64,000 nucleotides of DNA from Bryobacterales bacterium (GCA_003162425.1 PMOK01000282.1:26416-90415); one strand, 5' to 3'; positions 25,469 to 34,318 are shown, counted from the stretch's first letter. Made by a program: numbers and translations. Notes: generated by a model not told the origin, from the letters alone.

Positions 25469-26722
25469 TTATTGCTTCAGGTTGAGCAGATCCTGAGTCA
25501 ACTGATCGAGCGTTGAGATCACGCGGGAATTCGCTTCATAGGAGCGCTGATACACAATCAAGTTGGTAAACTCGGTTGCGATGTCCACATTGGATGATTC
25601 CAGCGCGCCGCCCTGGATGGTCCCGCGGCTGCCGGTTCCAGGAGAACCAACGGCGGGAGCGGCCGTATTGGCTCCGAGCTCAAAGTTATTTTGTCCAGTT
25701 GAAATGAGCGACTGGGGGTTGCTGATGGCGGCCAACGCCAGTTGGGCAACCACGGCCTGGCTACCGTCGGAGTAATGCGCCACGATGGAGCCTCCGTCGG
25801 CAAGAGAAACCTGCGTGATTTCGGTGGCGGGGATTCCGTCCTGGGTGGTGCCGGAGAGCGCGGATGTCTGTGCAAACTGAGTGATGGTGGATGCGCCCGT
25901 TGTAGGGTTGTAAAGATTCCAGTTCAAGTTCATGTTGCTGGCGCCATCGGCAAGCCCCGTTATAGCCACCGGAACCACGCCGGGAGCCGCCGGCGTCGTC
26001 AGATTTCCGTTGGAATCGAAGTTGAGGGTTCCCGTGGCGAGCTGAGAGGGCGTTCCCGCCTTGCCGCCGGTGATGTCTTGGCCCGGAATGGTGATGGAAT
26101 AACTCCATGTGTTCGCCGCGGTTTCGGTGAACGTGGCAGTGAGGGTCTGGGTGGTGCCGAGCGAGTCCACTACCTGAATGGGGGCGGAGAAGGTTGCAGC
26201 GCTCGTTCCGACGGTTGCGCCAGAAAGAAGGTTCATATCCATGGAGAACTGTGTGGTGGCGCTGGGCGTAGATAATGCATTGGCGGGAATCGTAATGTTC
26301 CCCACCGCGCCGCTGGTGTTTAACACGCCGTTGGTGGCCATCCAGCCTTGCACGTTTTGCCCCGTGGCGGTGACTAGAGTCCCGTTGGCGTCGAGCTGGA
26401 AGTTGCCGGCCCGCGTATACAACGTGTCCCCGGCTGAGTCCCGAACAACGAAGAATCCATTGCCTTGGATGGCTCCGTCGAAGGCGCCTCCGGTGAGCTG
26501 AATGGATCCTTGAGTAAACTGGCTCTGGCCGATGGTGGCCGAAACACCGCCGCCAATTTGAATCGCGCCTCCTCCAGCGGTTTGCGCCAACAAATCGTAA
26601 AAGGATGCCGTAGTGTCCTTATAGCCGGTGGTGTTCAGGTTGGCTAGATTGTTGCCAACGATGTCCAACGCGTCGGTGTCGGCGGTTAGTCCGCTCAGTG
26701 CGATTGAGAATGATCCTGACAT
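25469..26722 (-). CDS. flgE: Flagellar hook protein FlgE
   Basis: 417 residues. The N-terminal rod/hook motif ALDIVGNNLANLNTTGYKDT and the C-terminal heptad ending (SSNVDIATEFTNLIVYQRSYEANSRVISTLDQL) frame variable central domains. FlgE polymerises into the universal joint and is exported through the flagellar type III apparatus. The ATG follows AAGGAG. The gene is 12 bases after flgD, its cap. Confidence 0.95.
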   Translation of the reverse strand: MSGSFSIALSGLTADTDALDIVGNNLANLNTTGYKDTTASFYDLLAQTAGGGAIQIGGGVSATIGQSQFTQGSIQLTGGAFDGAIQGNGFFVVRDSAGDTLYTRAGNFQLDANGTLVTATGQNVQGWMATNGVLNTSGAVGNITIPANALSTPSATTQFSMDMNLLSGATVGTSAATFSAPIQVVDSLGTTQTLTATFTETAANTWSYSITIPGQDITGGKAGTPSQLATGTLNFDSNGNLTTPAAPGVVPVAITGLADGASNMNLNWNLYNPTTGASTITQFAQTSALSGTTQDGIPATEITQVSLADGGSIVAHYSDGSQAVVAQLALAAISNPQSLISTGQNNFELGANTAAPAVGSPGTGSRGTIQGGALESSNVDIATEFTNLIVYQRSYEANSRVISTLDQLTQDLLNLKQ

Positions 26723-26734
26723 ATTAAGTGCTCC

Positions 26735-27112
26735 TTAGTTTGATTTGTTAGTACTCCCACTGTTCGAGGCAGGGGGCGGTTGGACGTCGGCCGCCAAAGT
26801 GGTGATGCCTTTGTTGATACTCAGCAACTGCTCCAATTGGCTGAACTGTACAAGCTGGCCGACAAACTGAATGCTGTCGGTGGGATTGAGCGGATCCTGA
26901 TTCTTGATCTGCGCCACCAGCAAATTCAGAAATGTACTCTCGCTAGTGAGCGAACCGGGAAGGCCGGCAACTGAGCCCGAGGACGTGCTGGAAGTACCGT
27001 TGGTGCCGCTGCTCGATGGAGTGCTCGCCGTAGCGTTCGCCTTTAGCGTGGCCGCGCTGTGGATTAAGTGCGATCGAGTAGGAGTGGCCGCGGTGGTGTC
27101 TAGTATGTTCAT
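26735..27112 (-). CDS. flgD: Hook assembly scaffold FlgD, short form
   Basis: 125 residues. The conserved core FLNLLVAQIKNQDPLNPTDSIQFVGQLVQFSQLEQL is complete, but the C-terminal tudor/fibronectin-like region of the usual 220-residue protein is missing, and the chain ends in a Pro/Ser/Asn-rich tail. FlgD caps the growing hook and recruits FlgE. The ATG overlaps the fliK stop (TGATG read on the minus strand). Short FlgD forms exist in other phyla, so this is not necessarily truncation. Confidence 0.9.
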   Translation of the reverse strand: MNILDTTAATPTRSHLIHSAATLKANATASTPSSSGTNGTSSTSSGSVAGLPGSLTSESTFLNLLVAQIKNQDPLNPTDSIQFVGQLVQFSQLEQLLSINKGITTLAADVQPPPASNSGSTNKSN

Positions 27113-28962
27113 CAGTTCGTACCTCCTGGATTGCCGGAATTGCCGGATGCCTGCTCTTCAAATGCTGTGAGCCATTGTCCGCTCGAGGCCCGCCGGTCTC
27201 TCTGAGGTTGCCGTTCCCCCTGGGACGAAGGCTGCTGCTGGCCGGGCGAACGCTGTCCATCCTGATGGGGATCTTGCGACGTTTCCCCGCGCGTAAGAGT
27301 CGTTCCGGATTTTACAACCTCGGTTTTCCATCCTTGATGCGTGAGCTGTGACGCAAGATCGCCGAGATTCGAGCGAAGCGAGGAACGCAGGTCCGGGTCG
27401 GTGGCGTGCACCGAAACGTTTACGGCTCCAGCGCGGTCGGTTACGCGAATGGCGGCCGCCTGATCTTTGCCGCCCAATTGAAGCAGAATTTCACTGATCG
27501 CACTGGGCCGGGGCGACTGAGGCAGAATCGGCTGAGCATCGTGTAGAGCAGCCACCGTGCTAAGGTTGGCTGGCTGGTGAGGCTCCGACAACTGCGTGTC
27601 CGGACTCACGTCCAACTGAGGAGCCGCTGCTGCCTCATTCCACACCGGACTTACAGTCGCGGCCGCAGCCGCTACTTCGCCCGGTATAGCCGCTGGCGAC
27701 ATCGGCGATGAGGTTGCGTGGGTCGCGTTGGGGGCGAGTAGCGCTGCGGGACTATGCTCCGCACTTTTTATTTGGGTGGCGGCTTGATTTCGATCCGTCA
27801 GCTCGGGTTGCGCTACCTGCTGAGCGTGGCGTGCCTGGAGGGTTGACTCCATGATTTTCAGCGAAAAGGCCAGATTCCCATTCTGGGGTGCGAGCGCGGC
27901 CGCCAGTCCTTTAGTGAATAGCGCGGGATCGACACTCGGTTGCTGCGAGGTGCTTGTTTGGGAAGTTCGAGACGAATTCGCTGGTTGCCGTGATTCAAGC
28001 GACGACTCAACTTGTGAAACCTGCGGCACTGAAGGTGCGCCCAATAAATACGATGGCGTGCTGGTTGGAGCTTGCAGATTGAACGCCGGCTCGCGGCTGG
28101 CCGCGAGTTGCCGGGTCGATGCAACTGTCGCGTTGGCGGCGCCAGCAGTGATGGAGGAGGAAACACTGCTGGTGTCCGCCACAGTGTCCGCAACAGCAGA
28201 ATGTTTCAGGGTGGCAAGACGGTCAAGCGCCGCGGCTTCTTGCTCTGACATCGACTGAGCTACTTCTCGCGCGGCTGGCTCCGGTTCGGTGGCGCTCGCA
28301 TTGTGTGATGTAGTCACGGCAGACCGTATCAGGTTGGATGACGGATCCTGCGTCGAGATGGGGAGCGAAGATTCCGGGACATTGTCAGCCCTTTTTGCCA
28401 GATCGGGAGTTTCCAGGGACAGCTTGGACATCGAAGATTGCGGTGTCTGACGCGCGGCCGGTTGCGGTTTAATGGCGCTCGCATTGCGGGAGCTGGCCAC
28501 TGCGGACTGTATCAGGTTGGAGGGCCGGTCCTGCGTCGACGCGGAGAGCGAATATTCCTGGGTGTTACTGGCCCTTTCCGTTAGACCGGGAGTAGCCTGG
28601 GATTGCTCGGACATCGAAGATTGGGGTACTTCTCGCGTGGCTGGTTCCGGTTCTGTGTTGCTCGCATTGGCCTTCACAGAAAATGATGGCAACGCGGGCG
28701 TCCACGGACGCTCTGAGGGAGAAGTGGCGGCCGTGAAACTCACGGGTGCAGGCAGCGTGTCATTGGTGTTCTTAGATGAAACTTTCTTACTCGCCGCCAC
28801 CTTCGAGTTTTCGAGTTGAGGAACGGAATCGCCTGGGAGAAGAGAACTCTGATAGACGCTCTGAAAGCTGGTGAACGGCCGGGCAGAACTGCATGCTGTT
28901 CCCACGGCGGCTTGAGAGAGCGCATGCGAATCGGGAAGAGCGGGCGCCGCAGCAGTAACCAT
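27112..28962 (-). CDS. fliK: Flagellar hook-length control protein FliK
   Basis: 616 residues from the ATG at 28962; the frame is open to 29157 but that part is basic, Ser-rich and unlike FliK. The body is Ala/Ser/Pro/Thr-rich and disordered, as in a molecular ruler. The C-terminal domain (EILLQLGGKDQAAAIRVTDRAGAVNVSVHATD) is the FlhB-binding switch domain. Two full 61-residue tandem repeats and a partial third are near the N-terminal end. It heads the operon that goes on to flgD, flgE and the export genes. A sigma54-like site is close in front of the start. Confidence 0.85.
   Translation of the reverse strand: MVTAAAPALPDSHALSQAAVGTACSSARPFTSFQSVYQSSLLPGDSVPQLENSKVAASKKVSSKNTNDTLPAPVSFTAATSPSERPWTPALPSFSVKANASNTEPEPATREVPQSSMSEQSQATPGLTERASNTQEYSLSASTQDRPSNLIQSAVASSRNASAIKPQPAARQTPQSSMSKLSLETPDLAKRADNVPESSLPISTQDPSSNLIRSAVTTSHNASATEPEPAAREVAQSMSEQEAAALDRLATLKHSAVADTVADTSSVSSSITAGAANATVASTRQLAASREPAFNLQAPTSTPSYLLGAPSVPQVSQVESSLESRQPANSSRTSQTSTSQQPSVDPALFTKGLAAALAPQNGNLAFSLKIMESTLQARHAQQVAQPELTDRNQAATQIKSAEHSPAALLAPNATHATSSPMSPAAIPGEVAAAAATVSPVWNEAAAAPQLDVSPDTQLSEPHQPANLSTVAALHDAQPILPQSPRPSAISEILLQLGGKDQAAAIRVTDRAGAVNVSVHATDPDLRSSLRSNLGDLASQLTHQGWKTEVVKSGTTLTRGETSQDPHQDGQRSPGQQQPSSQGERQPQRDRRASSGQWLTAFEEQASGNSGNPGGTN
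28240..28668 (-). repeat. Tandem 183-bp repeats in fliK
   Basis: Unit 1 is 28486-28668, unit 2 is 28303-28485 and a partial unit 3 runs from 28302 to about 28240. Each unit encodes 61 residues beginning NAS and containing PQSSMS, a TQD(R/P)(P/S)SNLI(Q/R)SAV stretch and several Thr/Pro runs. The units have diverged at both levels, so the duplication is not recent. Confidence 0.85.
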
Positions 28963-28977
28963 GTCGGTGCCACTTAT

Positions 28978-28993
28978 TGCAGATTCGCGGCCA
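28978..28993 (-). promoter_or_regulatory. Candidate sigma54 promoter of the fliK operon
   Basis: On the minus strand TGGCCGCGAATCTGCA has the invariant GG and GC spaced by ten bases, with TGGC and TGCA matching the -24/-12 consensus. The inferred start would leave only about five bases before the fliK ATG at 28962, which weakens the call unless translation starts later. Confidence 0.3.
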
Positions 28994-29022
28994 AAGTTAC
29001 AAACGTCAATTTTCAGTAACTT
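28994..29022. promoter_or_regulatory. Inverted repeat AAGTTAC/GTAACTT in the flgF-fliK divergent region
   Basis: AAGTTAC at 28994-29000 and GTAACTT at 29016-29022 form an inverted repeat. The minus-strand sequence GTTACTGAAA within it also occurs just upstream of the sigma54 activator gene (34455-34464), which suggests a shared regulator site. Confidence 0.35.
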
Positions 29023-29146
29023 AGATTTCGGCGAGCGTCGAGAACTCGCCGACATCCGACTTAGCTTCGACGAAGCGCTAGAGGCGCCCTTCTCACTTAT
29101 CGCAAAAGTTAGAGCAAAATAAAAGATTTCTCTAGCATCCCACTTT

Positions 29147-29162
29147 TGGTTGGCCACTTGCA
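29147..29162 (+). promoter_or_regulatory. Candidate sigma54 promoter of the flgF operon
   Basis: TGGTTGGCCACTTGCA keeps TGG, the ten-base spacing to GC, and a full TTGCA -12 box; the -24 half beyond GG is poor. The inferred transcript would begin about eight bases before the flgF ATG. Rated low for that reason. Confidence 0.3.
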
Positions 29163-29180
29163 GATGAGATTCGCGGATCT

Positions 29181-29915
29181 ATGGACCAGATTAGTATCTT
29201 GGCTGCAAGCGCAATGCGCTCCAGCATGCAGTCGCTCGACTTACTGGCGAACAACATGGCCAATGCTTCCACCAGCGGGTACAAGGGCGACAGTGAGTTT
29301 CATACCGTCTATACTTCCGAGGCCGCCGAAGCAGATGCAACCGAACTGCCGGTTACTCTTCCGATGATTCAACGCCGCTGGACGGACTTTACTCAGGGAC
29401 TGCTGGAACCCACTAACAACCCGATGGACTTTGGACTTTCCGGGAAGGGTTTCTTCGTTGTGAAAGGCCCCAACGGTCCTCTGTACACGCGCAATGGGAA
29501 TTTCCGGATGTCGCCGGACGGAACAGTGACCACTTCGGACGGCTATCCACTCCTCGGCCAAAACGGACAACCCGTGAAAGCCACCGATCCGGGCCAGACT
29601 CTGCAGGTTGCCCCCGATGGTAGCGTCAGCCAGAACGGGCAGCCCGTCGCCCAAGTGCATCTGGTGGATTTCAAAGAATCGAGCGCGCTATCCAAGCAGG
29701 GAAACAATTATTACCAGAACACCAGCGGCCAGGAGCCGGTGGATGCAACCGAGGCCCAGATCTACCAGGGTAAAGTTGAGGCTTCCAACGTGAGCGCGGC
29801 GCACGGCGCAGTTCGTCTGGTCAATGTCACACGCCAGTTCGAGATGATGCAGAAAGCGATTTCGATTGCCAATGACATGAACAAAGAGGCGATCGAACAG
29901 GTGGCCAAGGTCTAA
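29181..29915 (+). CDS. flgF: Flagellar basal-body rod protein FlgF
   Basis: 244 residues. The N-terminal LDLLANNMANASTSGYKGD and the C-terminal SNVSAAHGAVRLVNVTRQFEMMQKAI are the coiled-coil ends shared by rod proteins; the internal GKGFFVVKGPNGPLYTRNGNF is typical of FlgF/FlgG. FlgF forms the proximal part of the distal rod. It is followed 16 bases later by flgG. It starts the plus-strand flgF-flgG-flgA-flgH-flgI-flgJ operon. Confidence 0.93.
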   Translation: MDQISILAASAMRSSMQSLDLLANNMANASTSGYKGDSEFHTVYTSEAAEADATELPVTLPMIQRRWTDFTQGLLEPTNNPMDFGLSGKGFFVVKGPNGPLYTRNGNFRMSPDGTVTTSDGYPLLGQNGQPVKATDPGQTLQVAPDGSVSQNGQPVAQVHLVDFKESSALSKQGNNYYQNTSGQEPVDATEAQIYQGKVEASNVSAAHGAVRLVNVTRQFEMMQKAISIANDMNKEAIEQVAKV

Positions 29916-29931
29916 GGTTTGAGGAGATGAG

Positions 29932-30723
29932 ATGATTCGAGCACTTTTTAGCGCGGCGAGTGGAATGAACGCGCAGCAATTGAATGTCGAGAATATCGCG
30001 AACAATATCGCGAACGCCAACACCACCGGCTTCAAGTCGCGGCGAGCACAGTTTCAGGACTTGCTCTATCAGAATATGATCCAACCCGGCGCGGCCGCCA
30101 GCCAACAAACCATCGTACCGACAGGCTTGCAGATGGGATTAGGCACGAGGGCCGTCTCGAACGAGGTGATTTTTACCCAGGGCGATTTCTCACAGACCGA
30201 TAACCCTCTGGACATGGTGATCCAAGGAAACGGCTTCTTTCAGATTCAACAAACCTCAGGCACTCTGGCCTACACCAAAGCCGGAAACTTTCATTTAAAC
30301 AACACCGGTCAGGTTGTGGACCCGAACGGAAACCTTCTGAGCCCTCCGATTACGATCCCGACCAACGCGCTAACCATGTCGATCGGCGCCGACGGAACTG
30401 TCAGCTACACTCTGCCGGGCCAAACTTCGGCGCAACAGGCCGGCCAGATCCAGCTTGCGACTTTTGCGAATCCTTCCGGTCTCAACAGCATTGGCAATAG
30501 TCTTTTCCAGCAGACCGACGCCTCGGGCGATCCAGTGGTGGGCACGCCCGGCGGCCAGGACGGAGTGGGTACATTGCTGGAAGGGTACGTCGAGCAGTCC
30601 AACGTCAGTATCGTCCAGGAGTTTGTCAATCTCATTGTCAGCCAGCGCGCCTACGAAGCTAACTCCAAGGTAGTGAAAGCGGCTGACGACATGTATCAGC
30701 AGGTCAATAATCTCAAACAATGA
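29932..30723 (+). CDS. flgG: Flagellar distal rod protein FlgG
   Basis: 263 residues, the normal size. It starts MIRALFSAASGMNAQQLNVENIANNIANANTTGFKSRRA, the FlgG signature, and ends with EQSNVSIVQEFVNLIVSQRAYEANSKVVKAAD. The distal rod passes through the P and L rings encoded downstream. GAGGAG lies before the ATG. The stop overlaps the flgA start (ATGA). Confidence 0.97.
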   Translation: MIRALFSAASGMNAQQLNVENIANNIANANTTGFKSRRAQFQDLLYQNMIQPGAAASQQTIVPTGLQMGLGTRAVSNEVIFTQGDFSQTDNPLDMVIQGNGFFQIQQTSGTLAYTKAGNFHLNNTGQVVDPNGNLLSPPITIPTNALTMSIGADGTVSYTLPGQTSAQQAGQIQLATFANPSGLNSIGNSLFQQTDASGDPVVGTPGGQDGVGTLLEGYVEQSNVSIVQEFVNLIVSQRAYEANSKVVKAADDMYQQVNNLKQ

Positions 30724-31634
30724 ACGTATGGTTTCTTTTCTTGAACATGCTGGCACATTCCGGGCCCTGTGAAATGATCAGCGGCGATCAGATTACCGGA
30801 GCGGATCTGGCGCGGGCGCTGCCTATGTTCTCGATGCTCCCTCGAGACGCCGTTCTCGCATATTCGCCGGCGCCAGGCGGGAGCCGCGTCTTCGCGCTTC
30901 CTGAACTTGAAGGAATCGCGAAGAAGTACGGTATCGCCGCGCCGGAGGGTTTGAAGGCCTGTTTTGAGTGGCCGCTGCAGACCTTGAATGAGGGCGCCGT
31001 TCGTGCCGCGATTCGGGAATCGCTTGCAAATCCTGAAGCGCGTGTCGAAGTTCTAGCCATGAGCAGAGTGAAGGGCCCTCTGGGCAAGCTGGTTTTTCCG
31101 CTCTCCGGGCTATCCGCATCCACCAATATCGATCCATCCACACCGGTGACCTGGAAAGGCGAGGTGCTCTACCATAGCTCGCACAGGTTTGGCGTCTGGG
31201 CCAGAGTGAGAGTGGTTGCCACCATGACGCGCGTGGTGGCAACCGAGCTGATTCTTCCGGGCAGTGCTGTTACCGCCAAGCAGGTGAGACAAGAAACGTA
31301 CGACGATTTTCCCCTCCGCAATGACATCGCACGAAGTCTCGACGAGGTGATTGGCAGGGTGTCGCGGCGCGCCATCCGCGCCGAATTGCCTGTGTTCCGG
31401 AGCGATCTAATGGAACCGTATCAAGTTCAGCGCGGCGAAATCGTGCAAGTCACCGCAATCTCAGGCGCTGCGCAGCTCAGCATGGAGGCTGTTGCCCAAA
31501 GCTCGGGCAGGCAGGGCGATACCATCTCACTCAAGAACGAGCGCAGCGGAAGAACTTTCCAGGCCAGAATTGAAGGAAAGGACAAGGCACTAGTGGTGGT
31601 GGGTCAACTGGTGACGCCAACCCGTATCCAATGA
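30720..31634 (+). CDS. flgA: P-ring assembly chaperone FlgA
   Basis: 304 residues. The C-terminal half holds the SAF domain (ATELILPGSAVTAKQVRQE) and the FlgA ending (AAQLSMEAVAQSSGRQGDTISLKNERSGRTFQARI). A short hydrophobic N-terminus (WFLFLNMLAHSG) should act as a signal peptide, since FlgA helps FlgI assemble in the periplasm. It overlaps flgG and flgH by four bases each. The N-terminal 130 residues are divergent. Confidence 0.88.
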   Translation: MNVWFLFLNMLAHSGPCEMISGDQITGADLARALPMFSMLPRDAVLAYSPAPGGSRVFALPELEGIAKKYGIAAPEGLKACFEWPLQTLNEGAVRAAIRESLANPEARVEVLAMSRVKGPLGKLVFPLSGLSASTNIDPSTPVTWKGEVLYHSSHRFGVWARVRVVATMTRVVATELILPGSAVTAKQVRQETYDDFPLRNDIARSLDEVIGRVSRRAIRAELPVFRSDLMEPYQVQRGEIVQVTAISGAAQLSMEAVAQSSGRQGDTISLKNERSGRTFQARIEGKDKALVVVGQLVTPTRIQ

Positions 31635-32338
31635 AACTCAGGATCGCAATTCTAATGCTGCTGCCGCTAGTCCTTGCGGCCGCGGACTCCAGCAAGGACA
31701 AGAAGAAAAAGCCACCCCCCGAGCCGTCTCCACTCGACAAGTATATTTCGGATGCTTATCGGGATGCCACCTTGCCTTCGGCAGCACCCCAACCGGGGTC
31801 CATATGGACACGGAATGCGATTTTCTCCGATCTGGGGTTGGACCTGAGGGCTAGCCGAGTGGACGACTTAGTAACTATCGTGGTGGCCGAAACATTTTCT
31901 GCGGTGGCTACGGGCGATGTGAAAACCCAGCGCCAGTCCACCGTTCAGAGTGGGATCACGGCTGCGGCGGGAATAAAAAAAGCCACAGGGGCATTGGCGA
32001 ATCTCGCAAATGCTAACTCGCAAACCCAGTTACAGGGGACAGGCGAGACCAGCCGTAGCGCCGTGTTGACTGCGAACTTAAGCGCGAGAGTGACGCACGT
32101 CTTGCCAAACGGTTATTTAGTGATCGAAGGAACAAAACGTGTGCAAGTGAGCTCAGAAAATCAGGTTGTCACCGTGCGAGGCGTGATCCGGCCGGTGGAT
32201 CTAGACCCGACTAACTCAGTGGCCTCGAATCGAATTGCCCAAATGGAAATCCAGGTGAATGGTAAGGGAGTGGTGAACGACTCAATTCACCGTCCGAATT
32301 TCCTGTATCGGCTGATCTTGGGGATACTACCTTTCTAA
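31631..32338 (+). CDS. flgH: Flagellar L-ring protein FlgH, without a lipobox cysteine
   Basis: 235 residues. The core (LRASRVDDLVTIVVAETFSAVATGD, then NLSARVTHVLPNGYLVIEGTKRVQVSSENQVVTVRGVIRP) is FlgH, which forms the outer-membrane bushing around the rod. The leader MKLRIAILMLLPLVLAAADSS has a signal-peptidase I-like site but no cysteine, whereas FlgH is normally a lipoprotein. A Lys/Pro-rich stretch follows. It overlaps flgA by four bases and is three bases from flgI. Confidence 0.93.
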   Translation: MKLRIAILMLLPLVLAAADSSKDKKKKPPPEPSPLDKYISDAYRDATLPSAAPQPGSIWTRNAIFSDLGLDLRASRVDDLVTIVVAETFSAVATGDVKTQRQSTVQSGITAAAGIKKATGALANLANANSQTQLQGTGETSRSAVLTANLSARVTHVLPNGYLVIEGTKRVQVSSENQVVTVRGVIRPVDLDPTNSVASNRIAQMEIQVNGKGVVNDSIHRPNFLYRLILGILPF

Positions 32339-32341
32339 GTT

Positions 32342-33457
32342 ATGCTAGCCCGAACTTCAGCGCTCATTTTAGTTGCCTTATCTCTCAATCAGGTTCCAGC
32401 TTCGGCCGAGCCACCAGCCGCGCGGCTGAAGGAACTGGTCTCACTCGAGGGGGTCCGCGACAACCAACTGATTGGTTACGGTATCGTGGTGGGACTGAAA
32501 GGCACCGGCGACCGGCAGCAAACGCTTTTTACCGCCCAGAGTCTTGCCAATATGCTGCAACAGATGGGCGTGACCGTAAATTCGTCAACGATGTTGGTGC
32601 GGAACACGGCAGCGGCCATGGTTACGGCCACGCTTCCCCCATTTGCGCAGCCCGGCATGCAGATTGATGTTACGGTGGCGGCTATGGGCGACTGCGCCAG
32701 TTTGCAAGGTGGGCTGCTGCTGATGACCAGTTTGCGAGGAATCAATGGCCAGGTATACTCAATCGCGCAGGGGCCAGTCGTAACCGGCGGATTTATCCTG
32801 GGCGGTGCTGGAAACACCCAGACCGTGAATCATCCGACCGTGGGGCGAATCCCTGGCGGCGCCATTGTGGAGCAACCGGCGCCGTCCGTGGCGCCTTCGC
32901 ATCAGGTGAAGCTGCAACTGCATGAGGCGGACTTTATTACCGCGGCCCGTATTGCGGAGGCGGTGAATCGCCATTTCACGGCAGAAGCGAACCCAATCGC
33001 GCATGCCGATAACTCCGGCTTAGTAAGTGTCGCGATTCCTGCCAGCTTTTCGACCCATGCCACTGAATTCATTGCGGAGCTGGAAGCGGTTACGGTAAAG
33101 CCGGACCGGGCTGCGCGCGTGGTCATAAACGAAAGAACCGGAACGATCGTGATGGGTAAGGAAGTACACGTTTCACCGGTCGCCATCATGCATGGAAACC
33201 TGACGGTCGAGATCCAGACCACTTACAGCGTTTCGCAACCAAACGCGCTATCTTCCGGCACTACTCAGGTCGTACCGCAGGTCTCGGTCGGCGTCAAAGA
33301 GGAAAAGGCCCGCAACGTGGTCCTCAAAGAAGGCGCGACTGTGGAGGAACTGGTGCGTGCGCTTACCTCCATCGGCTCCACGCCGCGGGACATTATCGCG
33401 ATCCTACAGAGTCTCCGCAGCGCGGGCGCCCTGGAGGCGGAGCTTCAAGTGATTTAG
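32342..33457 (+). CDS. flgI: Flagellar P-ring protein FlgI
   Basis: 371 residues with a signal peptide (LARTSALILVALSLNQVPASA). The segments ARLKELVSLEGVRDNQLIGYGIVVGLKGTGD and VTATLPPFAQPGMQIDVTVAAMGDCASLQGG are characteristic. FlgI forms the ring in the peptidoglycan layer. Its presence with FlgH confirms a diderm envelope. Length is normal. Confidence 0.97.
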   Translation: MLARTSALILVALSLNQVPASAEPPAARLKELVSLEGVRDNQLIGYGIVVGLKGTGDRQQTLFTAQSLANMLQQMGVTVNSSTMLVRNTAAAMVTATLPPFAQPGMQIDVTVAAMGDCASLQGGLLLMTSLRGINGQVYSIAQGPVVTGGFILGGAGNTQTVNHPTVGRIPGGAIVEQPAPSVAPSHQVKLQLHEADFITAARIAEAVNRHFTAEANPIAHADNSGLVSVAIPASFSTHATEFIAELEAVTVKPDRAARVVINERTGTIVMGKEVHVSPVAIMHGNLTVEIQTTYSVSQPNALSSGTTQVVPQVSVGVKEEKARNVVLKEGATVEELVRALTSIGSTPRDIIAILQSLRSAGALEAELQVI

Positions 33458-33468
33458 GTTCAGATCCC

Positions 33469-33912
33469 ATGGACATTCATCTTCTGCCCGGAGCAGCGGT
33501 GGCCGCCGCCGGCCTAAATCTGAAGCAGGTCACTCAAAACCAACCAGCCGGTGAGACCTTTCACCAGGCGCTTAGCCAAGCAGCTGCGAAGCCCGATCAG
33601 ATCTCGCAGGCAGCCACGCAGTTCGAAGCTCTCATCATCGGACAGGTGTTGAAAGCCGCGCGAGAGTCCTCGGACAAGGGTTGGCTCGGAACCGGGGATG
33701 ATAAAACCAGCGATATGGCCATGGAAATGGCCGAGCAAGGACTCGCTCAGGGTTTGGCGCCACAAGGTGGGCTTGGAATCGCGAAAATGGTGACTGCGAA
33801 ACTCCGGCGCGATGAAGCTAAAGCTGCCAGCTCCGGCCCAGGGACCCTGGGCCCGCAGGTTCCGCCGAGTAAGGATTCTGGCCACCCGACGACGCTGACG
33901 CGGCAACGCTGA
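33469..33912 (+). CDS. flgJ: Rod-binding protein FlgJ, rod-capping domain only
   Basis: 147 residues. Residues about 45-115 match the rod-binding domain of FlgJ (QAATQFEALIIGQVLKAARESSD, then DMAMEMAEQGLAQGLAPQGGLGIAK). The C-terminal muramidase domain of the enterobacterial protein is absent, as in many other phyla, so a separate hydrolase must open the wall. The last 95 bases overlap the end of the converging fliS gene. Confidence 0.88.
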   Translation: MDIHLLPGAAVAAAGLNLKQVTQNQPAGETFHQALSQAAAKPDQISQAATQFEALIIGQVLKAARESSDKGWLGTGDDKTSDMAMEMAEQGLAQGLAPQGGLGIAKMVTAKLRRDEAKAASSGPGTLGPQVPPSKDSGHPTTLTRQR

Positions 33913-34318
33913 CCGCGGCTTCGGGGGGTTGCTGCTCCGCGGCGCTGAGATTTTCCATGGCGCCCGTCCATCCTTCCAGCAGCGTCTGAAGCAAGCGGGA
34001 AACTTCAAGCAACAGGTTTTCCGACTGCTCGGAGTGCGCGCGAATCAACTGGCTCTGCATGTAGCTATACAATCCGGCCAACGTTCTGCAATATTCCTGC
34101 TGCACATCGTAGCGCAAAGCGATCCGAAGCTCCGACAGGATTTCGACGGTCTTCGTCACGGCATGCCCGCGTTTCAGAATGTCACCGGATTGCAACGCTC
34201 GCACAGCTTCGTCGACAGACTGCACGGCCGCCTCGTACAGAATCCGGATCAACTCCACGGGCGAGGCCGATTGCACTCGTTGTTTCACGTACTCCTGATG
34301 TGGGTTCGGCACTGGCAT
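33818..34318 (-). CDS. fliS: Flagellin export chaperone FliS
   Basis: 166 residues from the ATG at 34318. NPHQEYVKQRVQSASPVELIRILYEAAVQSVDEAV is the FliS N-terminus, and the following helices match the four-helix chaperone that binds the flagellin C-terminus. The last 30 or so residues are Ala/Ser/Gly-rich and lie in the overlap with flgJ. It is away from fliC and fliD, which is less usual. A sigma28-like promoter ends just in front of the ATG. Confidence 0.88.
   Translation of the reverse strand: MPVPNPHQEYVKQRVQSASPVELIRILYEAAVQSVDEAVRALQSGDILKRGHAVTKTVEILSELRIALRYDVQQEYCRTLAGLYSYMQSQLIRAHSEQSENLLLEVSRLLQTLLEGWTGAMENLSAAEQQPPEAAVSVAASASSGGQNPYSAEPAGPGSLGRSWQL

Noticed and set aside
25469-26722. 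Reading the hook gene as a second flgG or flgF.
   Set aside because: Length of 417 residues, the long central domains and position after flgD fit FlgE.
28963-29157. N-terminal extension of FliK from a TTG at 29157.
   Set aside because: The added 65 residues are basic and Ser-rich, unlike the rest, and cover the divergent regulatory region with flgF.
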